Source of the DNA: a virus
Length of the DNA stretch: 56,537 nucleotides
IMG/VR virus record: IMGVR_UViG_3300036806_000389
Location: 1 to 56,537 of that record
Reading direction: 5' to 3' (one strand)
Shown: in pieces, positions 24,578-33,177 of the stretch
How positions within the stretch are numbered: position 1 is the stretch's first letter
Layout: every line of letters starts with the position of its first letter
The notes under the pieces: generated by a model
The model's database searches: none
Told to the model about the DNA's origin: nothing
What the model saw: only the letters and a program-made list of their open reading frames with translations
Made by a program: the position numbers and the translations under genes

Positions 24578-25219
24578 TCAGATCGACGCGGGGATCGGTT
24601 CGTCTTCGACGTTTGGCGGCGAAGGCAACGTGAGTCCGTCAACGTCCACGATGTCGGACGTGACCGTGATTTGCTGGATCCAACCCGTGGGGATCGGGTC
24701 GTCGTCGTTCACGACGGTGCCGAGGATGAAGTCCATGCTCGCGCACGAGACGACGCGGCCGTTGTCGCGGAACGACGTCTTGACGGCCTGCTTGATGTCG
24801 ATGATCGAGATGTCGTTGTCGATCAGGTAGTCCGTCACCCGCGTGCGGCAGATGCGGGTCCGGATCCTCTCCGTGGCCGCCATGGCCCATTGCACGTCCG
24901 TGTGCTCGGGAACGATAGCCTGCACCTGCAGCGTGAACTTGCGCTGCCCCACCGCGCTCGTGCGCATGTTGCCTAGATACGGCTGATCCGCGGGATCAGT
25001 CGACGACGGGTCCACGTACTCGTAGCGCTCCTCGTCCGTGCCGATACCCACGACGGACGTGACCTTCAGCAACAGCGAAAGCTTTTGCTGGTCGTGCGTG
25101 ATGCCGCGCTGTCCCTCTTTCCACTCTGCGGCAAATCTGTCACTCAGTCGCGCCGTGTCGACGGCCGCGGTCGTGAACACGTCGATCAGGACGGGGCATA
25201 TGTTCGACCAGCCGATCAT
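24578..25219 (-). CDS. Tail terminator / neck protein (LIC_12616-like)
   Basis: This 213-residue protein lies between the HK97-gp10-like gene and the sheath. It resembles the neck terminator family: QKLSLLLKVTSVVGIGTDEE, GQRKFTLQVQAIVPEHTDV, and a strand near the C-terminus (TGWIQQITVTSDIVDVDG). Terminators cap the finished tail and dock to the head. It overlaps the previous gene by ATGA. I am fairly sure of the role from position and pattern. Confidence 0.7.
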   Translation of the reverse strand: MIGWSNICPVLIDVFTTAAVDTARLSDRFAAEWKEGQRGITHDQQKLSLLLKVTSVVGIGTDEERYEYVDPSSTDPADQPYLGNMRTSAVGQRKFTLQVQAIVPEHTDVQWAMAATERIRTRICRTRVTDYLIDNDISIIDIKQAVKTSFRDNGRVVSCASMDFILGTVVNDDDPIPTGWIQQITVTSDIVDVDGLTLPSPPNVEDEPIPASI

Positions 25220-25713
25220 TCTTCACCGTCGCTCGAGTCCTGGTCGCTCACCTTGTGGCTCACGCTGGTCCAGAGTTTCCCCTTGTCGATCAAGGGAGTT
25301 GACGAACCCTTGCGGCGCACCGTCTCTTCATCATCAGGCGGATCTATGCCGGCCTTGATGCGCTGCTGAACCTCTCCGACGCAGCGAACGCCGAACCGAT
25401 CGAGCGCTTGGTCGACGCTCTCGACGGACCCGTCTACGACAGCACGCCCGATCGACCGCAGCTGCTCCTTGTGCTGCGCGTCGCTCTCGTCCTGCCAGTC
25501 GACGATGAACGAGCGTCGTGGCACGCCGAGCCCGAGCTCGTTGAACGTGGCGACGTCGCCGACGGTGACGCCGTCCTCGTACTCCGCCGCGGCCTGCTCA
25601 TCGTGGATCCCGACCGTGACCTGCTTCGCCTTGGCCTGGAGCCGCTTGAAGAGATCCGAGTAGCCACGATCCGTGTCCTTGACGAACCGTCCGTGGCTAT
25701 CTCGAGAAGGCAT
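25216..25713 (-). CDS. Neck / tail completion protein (HK97 gp10-like)
   Basis: The motifs QVTVGIHDEQAAAEYEDG, NELGLGVPRRSFIVDWQDE and STPLIDKGKLWTSVSHK match HK97 gp10/virion-morphogenesis proteins. In those, the P-x-R-x-F and STPLIDTG motifs are conserved. Length is typical. They act at the head-tail joint. The gene starts 5 bases after the DUF4054 gene and overlaps the terminator gene. Confidence 0.8.
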   Translation of the reverse strand: MPSRDSHGRFVKDTDRGYSDLFKRLQAKAKQVTVGIHDEQAAAEYEDGVTVGDVATFNELGLGVPRRSFIVDWQDESDAQHKEQLRSIGRAVVDGSVESVDQALDRFGVRCVGEVQQRIKAGIDPPDDEETVRRKGSSTPLIDKGKLWTSVSHKVSDQDSSDGEE

Positions 25714-25717
25714 GGAG

Positions 25718-26008
25718 CTACGTCACGAGCATGGGTATGACGAGGCGTCGCCGCGCGTCGGCAAGTCGCTGCGCGTAGGGGCTCGCTACTGGCTCGTTTT
25801 GCTTCGTGTCGTCGACTCGCCGCATCGAAGCGCCGAACGGCGAGAGCCACAGGATGTCGGCGGTGAGCAGTGCGTGCGCCGTGTCGTAGTTCTCGCCCCA
25901 CGCTTCCGCGCTCGTCTGCCCCGCGGCCTCCGCCAGTGCCCCGTTCACGAGGCGATCCGACGCCTGGTCGAACTCGGGGAATCGCTGGCGGAACGTGTCC
26001 AGATCCAA
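25718..26008 (-). CDS. Head-tail connector, DUF4054 type
   Basis: At 96 residues it has the DUF4054 pattern: LDTFRQRFPEFDQASDRLVN, a WGENYDTAHALLTADIL helix and a basic C-terminal helix. These small helical proteins stack on the portal as a connector ring. It is placed after the capsid and before the neck genes, as expected. Confidence 0.75.
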   Translation of the reverse strand: MDLDTFRQRFPEFDQASDRLVNGALAEAAGQTSAEAWGENYDTAHALLTADILWLSPFGASMRRVDDTKQNEPVASPYAQRLADARRRLVIPMLVT

Positions 26009-26017
26009 GGCGATCGC

Positions 26018-26266
26018 CTACTTTTTCGACGTCTTCGGTGAAGCGAGAGCAGCTTCAGATTCCCCAGGCTGCGACTCCTCCGCCTTCGGGCGCTTGTCCG
26101 GCACGCGTTCGACGACCATCTGCCCGCACTCGTGGTAGGGCGCGAGCAGACGTTCGATCAGGTTGCGGCGGGTAGCATCCCCGTCGGGGATCTGGTTTTC
26201 CCCGAGGGTGATTTCGATGCCGTAGGCCGGCCACATGCGACCGACGGTGCTCTTGACTTTGAACAT
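26018..26266 (-). CDS. Small head-module protein, 82 aa
   Basis: The frame lies between the capsid and the connector genes. It begins MFKVKSTVGRMWPAYGIEI, has a central helix (RNLIERLLAPYHECGQMVV) and a disordered Lys/Glu-rich tail. An unlabelled small gene here is common in phage head modules. No family recognised. The tight packing supports coding. Confidence 0.6.
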   Translation of the reverse strand: MFKVKSTVGRMWPAYGIEITLGENQIPDGDATRRNLIERLLAPYHECGQMVVERVPDKRPKAEESQPGESEAALASPKTSKK

Positions 26267-26297
26267 GGGGAATCGACCCTTTCGGCGCTCCGACGGA

Positions 26298-27284
26298 TCA
26301 GGTCGGGTCGCAGTAAGAAACGGCTTCCGGGTGGTAGAGCTTCACGCCGCCGACGCGCGCGATGCAGTTGGTGATGAGCTCGAGCCCCTGCGCCTGAGGC
26401 GGAAGCTGCTCGAACAGGAGGGGGACGACGCCTTCGAGTACGAGCGGCGCCATTCGGTAAACAAGGATGCGCGGACCGGTGCCGGCCGCGTTCGCGGTCG
26501 CCAGCTTGTTCCACTGGCGGACGTCCTTGATGTACGGGTTGTTCCGCTTGAACCACTCGAGCACGGACAGGTCGCTCGTGTTGCCCACCGGCGTGGTCGC
26601 CGCGATGTCGTACATCGAGGACGGCATCACCATCAGGTTGGGGAGCAGCGTCGACTTGTTCTGCAGCGTGGCGTTGAGGAGCGCCGCCGGCTTGTTGAGC
26701 GCCGCGAGCTGCGTCGCCGCTGGAGTTGCCCCCGTCCAAGGGGTGAACGACGTGGTGTCGACGGCGACCGCCGGGTTGTTGGCGAGGCCCGTCACGTTCA
26801 GGCTGAACGCCTGATCGTGCGTCTGCCCGAACGCCAGCACCTGATCGATCTCGTCGTCGATCGAGGCTCGCGCGTTCTGCGCCTTCCACATCTCGATCGG
26901 AAGGTTCAGACGAGCGGCGTTCCGGAGCTCCATGAGTTCGAAGCCGTACGAGTCCGCGACGGTGTAGACCTGTCCGAGGATTTCGTCCTTCTTCAGGTCG
27001 ACCCGCGGAATGTCGGTGACGCCGTTGCCGATGATCTTGGCGCGGCCCGTGCGGTCGAGCACCGGAGTGGAGTACGTCTTCGCGTCCGGCGCGATGTCCG
27101 TTGCGAGGGGAACGAACGTCATGGCGACGTTGTCCGCGTACTGGACCTCGTAGAGCTTCGCGCGAAGCTGGGTCAGCTCGCGCTCGAGGAACGCGGTTTC
27201 GTTCGCATCGAAGCGAACGTCCGACGAGGAGCCAGCCTGCTCCACCATTCGCGCAAGCGCGCGAGCGAGTCTCATGTTTCTCAT
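26298..27284 (-). CDS. Major capsid protein (DUF2184 type)
   Basis: The product (328 residues from ATG 27284; ATG 27275 is an alternative) shows the DUF2184 capsid pattern. Motifs are AFLERELTQLRAKLYEVQYAD, then TFVPLATDIAPDAKTYST, and YGFELMELRNAARLNLPIE, consistent with an HK97-like E-loop and spine helix. The C-terminal A-domain includes LVYRMAPLVLEGVVPLLFE. DUF2184 capsids occur in Bcep781-like and Pam3-like phages, matching the tail type. A nested hairpin and a 17-base palindrome precede the start and may control expression. Confidence 0.85.
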   Translation of the reverse strand: MRNMRLARALARMVEQAGSSSDVRFDANETAFLERELTQLRAKLYEVQYADNVAMTFVPLATDIAPDAKTYSTPVLDRTGRAKIIGNGVTDIPRVDLKKDEILGQVYTVADSYGFELMELRNAARLNLPIEMWKAQNARASIDDEIDQVLAFGQTHDQAFSLNVTGLANNPAVAVDTTSFTPWTGATPAATQLAALNKPAALLNATLQNKSTLLPNLMVMPSSMYDIAATTPVGNTSDLSVLEWFKRNNPYIKDVRQWNKLATANAAGTGPRILVYRMAPLVLEGVVPLLFEQLPPQAQGLELITNCIARVGGVKLYHPEAVSYCDPT

Positions 27285-27295
27285 GACCTGGGATT

Positions 27296-27348
27296 CCCTT
27301 TTTGAAAAAGGGCGCACCTCCGCGCTTCGCCGGAGATGAGCGACGCCC
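27296..27348 (-). promoter_or_regulatory. Terminator-like hairpin and SD-pairing palindrome upstream of capsid gene
   Basis: Read on the minus strand, GGGCG (27348-27344) can pair with CGCCC (27314-27310) around an inner CTCCG/CGGAG stem, followed by TTTTT. The same CCCTTTTT also pairs perfectly with AAAAAGGG at 27303-27296, the purine run ahead of the capsid start. The two pairings share bases and exclude each other. This could be a partial terminator, an RNA processing site or a translational control element. Confidence 0.45.
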
Positions 27349-27431
27349 CTCGTTGAGTTGTGCGGTGTGTGTGAGGGGCTCGACGCGGCTACGCGCTCAG
27401 CGGCGCGTACTCTCGAGTCGAGCCGTCAGGA

Positions 27432-27911
27432 TCAGCCGGTGAGCTCGAGCACGGGCGGAGAAGTCGTTCCGCCGCCCTTGAAGAGGCGAGCGTTCGGCAG
27501 CGCGACACAGGTCGCCGTGTCGGCGTCGTTACGGAACGCGCCGAGCTGAGTGCCGGTGCCGGCGGCGAACCGACAGAACGGCGTGTCGGTGACAACCACG
27601 GTCTCTTCCGCCACCGCGAACGCGCGGCCACGGACCATGACGCGCATCGCGTCACCGGTCTTATAGCCAGCCGTCGTTGGCAGGCTCTTGTCGCGGAGCA
27701 CGAGGCCTCCGTTCGCGATGCCCGTGACGTCACCGGTGGCCGCCGGGGAGGTGCCTTTGCCCTCGGTCTTGAACGAGACCCAGACGCCGAAGGGTGTGTC
27801 CTGGGCCGCGATCTTCGTGACGATGTCCATGGGCGTGTCGTCGTACGGGTCGCCCGGAACTCCGATGATCGCGTTCTGCGCGACGCTGGATTGAACGGCA
27901 GTGATCGACAT
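27432..27911 (-). CDS. Head cement/decoration protein (gp24-like)
   Basis: At 159 residues, with the pattern of structural cement proteins found next to DUF2184 capsids: AQNAIIGVPGDPYDDTPMDI, FGVWVSFKTEGKGTSPAAT, and a C-terminal strand region (AEETVVVTDTPFCRFAAGTG). The place just before the capsid gene in transcription order fits. Cement proteins stabilise the capsid. Confidence is moderate because the match is by pattern. Confidence 0.7.
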   Translation of the reverse strand: MSITAVQSSVAQNAIIGVPGDPYDDTPMDIVTKIAAQDTPFGVWVSFKTEGKGTSPAATGDVTGIANGGLVLRDKSLPTTAGYKTGDAMRVMVRGRAFAVAEETVVVTDTPFCRFAAGTGTQLGAFRNDADTATCVALPNARLFKGGGTTSPPVLELTG

Positions 27912-28040
27912 GAGTTTGGTCTTTCCTGTGCTTCAGGGTGTTTTGGTCAGTGCGCACCGGCGGAACGAAGGGGCCCGGGCTCCTCGACGCAAAGGGCGCC
28001 GAGACTTACCTGGTCTCTTCGGGCTCGCCGGCGAGCGTCC

Positions 28041-30035
28041 TCAGCCCGCCGCCGTCTTCGGCTTGTGGGCACCGTGCGCGCGCTTGTACATCCCGTCCCG
28101 CGCCGCGGACTCGGGGTCTTCGCCGCCGTCGCCGACGGGGCCCTTCTTGATCCGCTCCACGGTGCGCACCACCGCGTCGACGCTGTCTTTGCGCTCCACC
28201 GACTTCTTCTTCATGACGATGTCGTAGGTGGCGGAGACGTAGTCGTCGCTCCGGTCCTTCCCGTCGAAGTCGTCGAAGTCCGCGTCCGTGCGGATGACCT
28301 TGATCTGGATCTCGCGGTCGGAGAGCTTCTCGAGCTCGGCGAGCGTGCCGTCGAGCTTCACGTCGTCGTTGGCGTCCATGTTCATGGTGCCGCTGTCCTC
28401 GTCGCCCTCGTCGTCGAGAACTCGGAGCGCGCGAACGAGCAGACGGGACCGCGCCCGGTAGGACTTGTCGCGCGCCGCGGATTGCACCGCCGCGTCGTCC
28501 ACTGCCTTCTTCGCTGCCTTGTCCGCCGCGTCGACCCTGGCCTGCAAGGCGTCGTTCTCTGCCTTGAGCTTCTTGGTCTCTTCCGTGTGCTCGCGCTCGC
28601 GCGCGTCGTAGCGCGTCTCGAGGTGTTGCACGTGCTCCTTGGAGCCGTATTCGACGTCTTTTCCGTCGAGCTTGATGAGCACCTTGGTATCTGATTTTTC
28701 GGCCATGTCGGTCTCCTCGACGAGGTCGTCGTCGTTTGAATCGAGCCGGAGACCCACGTCGGCCCCCGCTCTGCCACGCCCCGGCGGGAGAACCGCCACG
28801 TGGTTGTATTTGATGTCGCGCTGAATGCAGTCGTAGTGCTCGCCGTTGTAGGTCCCCGGCGTCCACTCGAGGCGCGCGCGGTACCCGGCGGAACACTCCT
28901 TCAGCGAGCCGTTTTCGAGACGCTCGATCGCGTCCGCGTCGTTCACGATGACGTCGGCGGCGATGAAGTCCCCGTCGCGTCGCACGTTCGAGACGTGCCC
29001 GAACGAGACGTCTCGGAAGTTCTCCGTGTCGATGAGCGAGCGGTGTCCCTCCAGGTCCGTGACCGGCGCGTTGTCGAGCGACGCCATCGAGTCCTTTCGG
29101 AACACGTCTTCGGGCAGGCGCAGCTCCCGACGCTCGGTTTTGCCTGGCGGCATGGGGCCGGTCCGGTAGACCATGACTCCCGTGCGCGCGATCCGTGCAG
29201 GAACCTTGACGCCCCCGACCTGCGTCCGTTCGCACTTGCCGAGCTTGCCGGCGTAGTCGAGCCGCTCGACGTCTTCGGACGACGAATCGGTGCGCACCTT
29301 GCGGCCACCCGCGAGCGCCCTACCAGCCGACGAAAGACGTCGCTGCCGGAGGTCGTCTTCGGCAGGTGGCGCGCCGATCAGCGCGTCTTCGTCCTGGCCG
29401 ACTGGCACCAGCGAAACCTCGCGGAGCTCGGCGTTGCGCCGGACGACGATCTGCTGACCGTCCCGGGTTTCGTCCGTGTCCTCGCCCGGGCCGAACCCGA
29501 CGGACACGCCTCGGATGATCTTCTCTTTGAGTCCGTTCCAGATCTGCTCGGCCTTCGGATTCGCCTTCTCGCTCGCGAGGACGATCCGCATCTTCAGGCC
29601 TTCAGGGCCTTGTTCGATGGACTCGGCGCGGCCGATCGGGATCTCCTTCGGGGAGTGCGCCCAAAGGATCACCGGGTTTTTGAGGAAACGTTCGGTGTTC
29701 CAGGACGCGATCGAAAGCGGTACCTCGATGGGCTCGCCGTCGGGCCCCTGCGTGACGGTCGACAGAGGCGCGTCCGTCGATGCGGTCAGGGCGACGCTGC
29801 GGGTGAGCTCGTCGACGTCGCCTACGATGAACGACCGACGAACGGCACGGGTAGCCGCCGCGGCGCGCGCGGCGTTGCTGCCGTACTTCGCCTTGATGTA
29901 CCCGCAAATCTTCGCTGCCGATTCGGAGCTCGAGCCCTTGGCTTCCTGGTCCGCGATGCACTCGTCCCAGGGGTAATGCTCCCTAGCGGAGCGGCTTCCC
30001 CCGCAGATGCAGCTCGCGTCGGTGCAGTCGGCCAT
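28041..30035 (-). CDS. Fused prohead proteases with scaffold domain
   Basis: The 664-residue protein has four parts. Residues 1-52 are a Cys-rich segment with the phage motif YPWDECIADQ and AAKICGYIKAKYG. Residues about 65-215 are an HK97-type prohead protease (His127 in ILWAHSPKE, Ser178 in IIRGVSVGF). Residues about 280-432 are a DUF2213-type protease (His331 in DLEGHRSLI, Ser382 in KECSAGYRAR). Residues about 445-664 are a helical, charged scaffold-like domain (motif ENDALQARVDAADKAAKKA). Both protease types normally act alone to mature the head. Two candidate active sites in one chain are unusual. It lies between the Mu-gpF-like and cement genes. Confidence 0.75.
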   Translation of the reverse strand: MADCTDASCICGGSRSAREHYPWDECIADQEAKGSSSESAAKICGYIKAKYGSNAARAAAATRAVRRSFIVGDVDELTRSVALTASTDAPLSTVTQGPDGEPIEVPLSIASWNTERFLKNPVILWAHSPKEIPIGRAESIEQGPEGLKMRIVLASEKANPKAEQIWNGLKEKIIRGVSVGFGPGEDTDETRDGQQIVVRRNAELREVSLVPVGQDEDALIGAPPAEDDLRQRRLSSAGRALAGGRKVRTDSSSEDVERLDYAGKLGKCERTQVGGVKVPARIARTGVMVYRTGPMPPGKTERRELRLPEDVFRKDSMASLDNAPVTDLEGHRSLIDTENFRDVSFGHVSNVRRDGDFIAADVIVNDADAIERLENGSLKECSAGYRARLEWTPGTYNGEHYDCIQRDIKYNHVAVLPPGRGRAGADVGLRLDSNDDDLVEETDMAEKSDTKVLIKLDGKDVEYGSKEHVQHLETRYDAREREHTEETKKLKAENDALQARVDAADKAAKKAVDDAAVQSAARDKSYRARSRLLVRALRVLDDEGDEDSGTMNMDANDDVKLDGTLAELEKLSDREIQIKVIRTDADFDDFDGKDRSDDYVSATYDIVMKKKSVERKDSVDAVVRTVERIKKGPVGDGGEDPESAARDGMYKRAHGAHKPKTAAG

Positions 30036-30041
30036 TGTTTC

Positions 30042-30869
30042 TCAGGCTGCGTCTTCGTCAGCGTCGTCGTCTTCTTCAGCCGAGTCGCCGTCGAGCTCTT
30101 CGAGCACAGGGAAAGCGACGCATCGGCAGTTGTACGGATCGCCGGGGATCGCCTCTTCGTCGTCGACGAGTGGCGGATCGTCCCAGTCGCATTCCTGCCC
30201 GTCGATCTCCGCGTGAGATTCGCGCACGCGCTCGTCACCCGTCGTCGTCCAGACGAATCGGGTCACGCCTGCTGATGTCTGCCGTTCCCGCGTGAGGTGC
30301 CCGTTTAGCGTGAGGACGTCGTCGTGAGCAGCGGTGTCGAGCTTCGACTTGGTTACCTCTAGCCGATCGTCGATTCGGTCCTGCAGTTCGTCAGGTGTAC
30401 GGTCCTCGGAATCGGATAGGAGCTGCACGATCGTGTCGCGCTCGCGAGCTAGGATCTTCTCGACACGCGCCGCGGAGTCGGAGCGCCATGAATCGCGTAG
30501 CCGGTCGAGGTTTGGCTCGTCCCTGATCTCGATGCCGAGTCGTTTGAACTCTTGCTTCGAATGCCGCACGGCCTTTTCGGCTACGCCTGCCGAGGCACGC
30601 AGAATAGTGTCTGTCGAAAAAGAAACTCCGTCGAGCGCGTCGCCGGCTTCTTCTTCAGCCGCATCCGTGCGTTTCGCAAAGTCCGTCAGGCGGCCGCGCA
30701 GCGCGGACCGGACCTTCTTGGCGAACTGCTCCGCTACGCCCCGCAAGGCGATTCTGTACGAAAGGATCGCACCATCGGGGATGCTGGGCGAAAGAGCATG
30801 CCTTTGGGCACGCGACAGCTTTCTGCGAGCTGGTCTCGAGCGCCGCGCTAGACGTGAGCGGACCAACAC
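30042..30869 (-). CDS. Head morphogenesis protein (Mu gpF/SPP1 gp7-like)
   Basis: The C-terminal 75 residues carry the Phage_Mu_F signature: FVWTTTGDERVRESHAEIDG, then DPPLV and GDPYNCRC. The preceding 190 residues are helical and charged. In SPP1 and Mu such proteins are minor capsid proteins associated with the portal. It starts at GTG 30869, overlapping the preceding frame by 22 bases; a later start is possible. Position after the portal is canonical. Confidence 0.8.
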   Translation of the reverse strand: MLVRSRLARRSRPARRKLSRAQRHALSPSIPDGAILSYRIALRGVAEQFAKKVRSALRGRLTDFAKRTDAAEEEAGDALDGVSFSTDTILRASAGVAEKAVRHSKQEFKRLGIEIRDEPNLDRLRDSWRSDSAARVEKILARERDTIVQLLSDSEDRTPDELQDRIDDRLEVTKSKLDTAAHDDVLTLNGHLTRERQTSAGVTRFVWTTTGDERVRESHAEIDGQECDWDDPPLVDDEEAIPGDPYNCRCVAFPVLEELDGDSAEEDDDADEDAA

Positions 30870-31216
30870 CCCGCCGCCGTGCCGCGCTTCACGCCGGTGA
30901 CGATCTGAATGTGCTTCGGAGTCCGCTCTTCGGCGCCATCGCCGTCTCTCTTGGCGAGTTCTCGCACGAGATGCTTGGTCCCGGCGCGATGCGGAAGCAC
31001 CTTCAGGGTCGCAGTTCCGTCGGCCGCGATCGCAGTCACCACGGCGTGGAAGTGCTTGTGCTCGCTGCGGTGTACGATGTCTCCGTGCTTATTCCGCACT
31101 TCGTGCACGAATCGTTTCTCGAGCTTGTATCGCACGACGCGCCCGACCATCTCGGCGAACTCAGTCGTCAGCTTGGCCGGAGCGGGCGCCTGTTCTTCGC
31201 TTTTCGATTCCGGCAT
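30848..31216 (-). CDS. Hypothetical protein, 122 aa
   Basis: ATG 31216 overlaps the portal stop as TGATG. The frame starts MPESKSEEQAPAPAKL. The middle (VGRVVRYKLEKRFVHEVRN, SEHKHFHAVVTAIAADG) looks like a small beta domain with several His residues. The C-terminus has TPKHIQIVTGVKRG. It sits between portal and gpF-like genes. No family recognised; a minor head component is possible. The N-terminal extension of the frame is shadow. Confidence 0.6.
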   Translation of the reverse strand: MPESKSEEQAPAPAKLTTEFAEMVGRVVRYKLEKRFVHEVRNKHGDIVHRSEHKHFHAVVTAIAADGTATLKVLPHRAGTKHLVRELAKRDGDGAEERTPKHIQIVTGVKRGTAAGCWSAHV

Positions 31217-33177
31217 CACGAATCCCTTTCGATGACGGTGCAGCCGCGAGCGATCAGCTCGCCGCGGATCTCGTTCCAAACCTTCGCGACGTCTTTCGAC
31301 ATCCGGCGTTGCTGGTCCGTTTGCGGGGACACGGCGCGGCCGAAGTAGACGACTGTCGCGTCGAGCTTCTTGTCCGGGTTCGCGCGCATCCACTTGCGCA
31401 GCGCGCGCGGAGCTGCGACGCCTTCGATGATGTACTTCGGGTCGTCGATCCACCGAGCTATTTCAGCGGAGGCCTCGATCCATCCGTGCGAATCGCTCAG
31501 CGCGTCGGTGCTACGGATGTCCCGCCGATACCGCTCGCCGGCGCGAGCCGAAGTGGTCGACTTTCCGGTGCGAGGGCCGCCCGCGATGATGGCCCGCTCC
31601 GCTTTGCCGACCACGTCGACGAGGTCTTCGCCCGCGTCCGTCCGTTGCTCGCCGCCGGTTGCCGCGGTGGGCGCCGCCTTGGGCGGCTGAATCGACGCTT
31701 TGACGGCTGCCGCGGCAGCGTTTGCGCCGCCGTTTGCCGGCGCCGGCGGCACTGGGTCCGGCGGGTTCAGCTCGTCTTCGAGGTTCTCCTCGAGCATCTT
31801 CTCGCGCACCTCGCGCCCTTCCTTCGTCAAGGTGATCTCCTCGCCGAACGTCGGACCGCCGAAGCGGGACAGCGCGACTTCTTCGGGCGTCAGGATGCCC
31901 GCATTGACGTACGCCGCGTCGCCGGTGGCCAACGCGAGCCGTCGTGCCCCCTCGTCCTTCGGGCTCTCGCTCCAAAGGTTCGGGAACGTGATCTTGATTG
32001 CACTCGGATCCTTCTGCGCGCGCAGGGCCTTCGTGCGCGTCATCACGCGAACGAGTTTGCGTACCCGCGGGGTGAGGATCAGGTTTTGCTGCGACCGGAT
32101 ACGGCTGTAGAACCAGCGGTAGTCCGCGTCGCCAGTCGCGTTCTCTCCGGCGGGAGATTGCCCGTAGAGGATCGTCGCTGGGATCTGCACTGCCGCGGCG
32201 AGCCGCAGCATGAAGCGGTCGAGCGTCGCAGGGTAGTCGGTGAGCGTGACTTGCTGCCGCTCGAACGACTCGGCGCCGCCCTTCGTCTCGGGATCGCCAG
32301 CGTCGACGACGAGCGCCCGCATGACGCTCCGGTACAGGTCCATCGTCTGCAGACGTGCCTGCAGTGCCGATTCGCCGTTCGCGCCGATGAGCTCGGCGAG
32401 GCCCTGCATCTTGAAGACGGCCTGGTTGCCGTCAGCGAGCAGGATCTCCACCGACTTCCAGCCGGTGTTGAAGGCGCGCAGCGCTTCGAAGGCACGTTGC
32501 AGGACCGATCGGTCGTACCCGAAGTTAGCGATCCGCTCCCAGATTCCGGTAGTCGAACCACCGAACATCAGGAGCCGCGACTCGTGGACCTCCTGGTACT
32601 GGCCGAGCATCGTGTAGGGCGATGCCGAGCCGACGAGGTACGTCCGCGGCCGTCCGAGCTTCGGATCCCCAGCGTCCGTGTACCAGGTCAGCGGGTACAG
32701 AAGCCGCTTGTCGAGCTCGTACAGGTACGAGACGCCGTTCGCGCGCTCCGGGATGAGCTCCTTCGACGCTGGCCTTCCGTCGTCCGCCCCGATGAGCAGC
32801 GCGCCGGCGCCGAACAGCCTTCCCCAGCGGATTGCGTTCGCGAGCTTCTCACGCGCACCGAGCGCCTCGAGCTGATCGGAGAGCTCGGTGTCCTGACCCG
32901 CGTCGCCGAGGTCGACCGAGAAGCCCTCTCGGAGCATCTCGTCGGGCACGATGTCGACCATTCGCTGGGCGAGATCGTCACCGTGATAGATGTTCGAGAG
33001 TTGCTGATCGGACAGGTAGTCGACGCCGCAAAACGCCGTGTAGCTCGTCTTGTCGCGTGGCGTCCCGGCGCCAGTGACCTCGTTCGTCCACGAGTCGAGG
33101 CGCTCGACGAGCACGTTGCGTGCGATCTGGGCGATACGACCGGGCGCTACGCTGCGCAGTGCTTCGACGAGTTTCAC
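31216..33177 (-). CDS. Portal protein (DUF1073) with C-terminal P-loop domain
   Basis: Residues 1-470 are a portal of the DUF1073 type: AFCGVDYLSDQQLSNIYHG, AQRMVDIVPDEMLREGF, IPATILYGQSPAGENATGD, and the tail-end AYVNAGILTPEEVALSRFG. Residues 470-515 form a Pro/Ala/Asn-rich linker. Residues about 525-653 add a compact alpha/beta domain with a Walker A motif (GGPRTGKST, Gly533 to Thr541), then IIEGVAAPRALRKWM and KLDATVVYFGRAVS. It resembles small P-loop kinases and is not part of usual portals. It could serve an NTP-dependent step at the portal vertex or a host-directed function. It overlaps both neighbours (TGATG, ATGA). Confidence 0.8.
   Translation of the reverse strand: MKLVEALRSVAPGRIAQIARNVLVERLDSWTNEVTGAGTPRDKTSYTAFCGVDYLSDQQLSNIYHGDDLAQRMVDIVPDEMLREGFSVDLGDAGQDTELSDQLEALGAREKLANAIRWGRLFGAGALLIGADDGRPASKELIPERANGVSYLYELDKRLLYPLTWYTDAGDPKLGRPRTYLVGSASPYTMLGQYQEVHESRLLMFGGSTTGIWERIANFGYDRSVLQRAFEALRAFNTGWKSVEILLADGNQAVFKMQGLAELIGANGESALQARLQTMDLYRSVMRALVVDAGDPETKGGAESFERQQVTLTDYPATLDRFMLRLAAAVQIPATILYGQSPAGENATGDADYRWFYSRIRSQQNLILTPRVRKLVRVMTRTKALRAQKDPSAIKITFPNLWSESPKDEGARRLALATGDAAYVNAGILTPEEVALSRFGGPTFGEEITLTKEGREVREKMLEENLEDELNPPDPVPPAPANGGANAAAAAVKASIQPPKAAPTAATGGEQRTDAGEDLVDVVGKAERAIIAGGPRTGKSTTSARAGERYRRDIRSTDALSDSHGWIEASAEIARWIDDPKYIIEGVAAPRALRKWMRANPDKKLDATVVYFGRAVSPQTDQQRRMSKDVAKVWNEIRGELIARGCTVIERDS

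Noticed and set aside
28800-30275. 491-residue plus-strand frame opposite the prohead protease
   Set aside because: No recognisable domain and composition typical of an antisense shadow; the minus strand has catalytic motifs.
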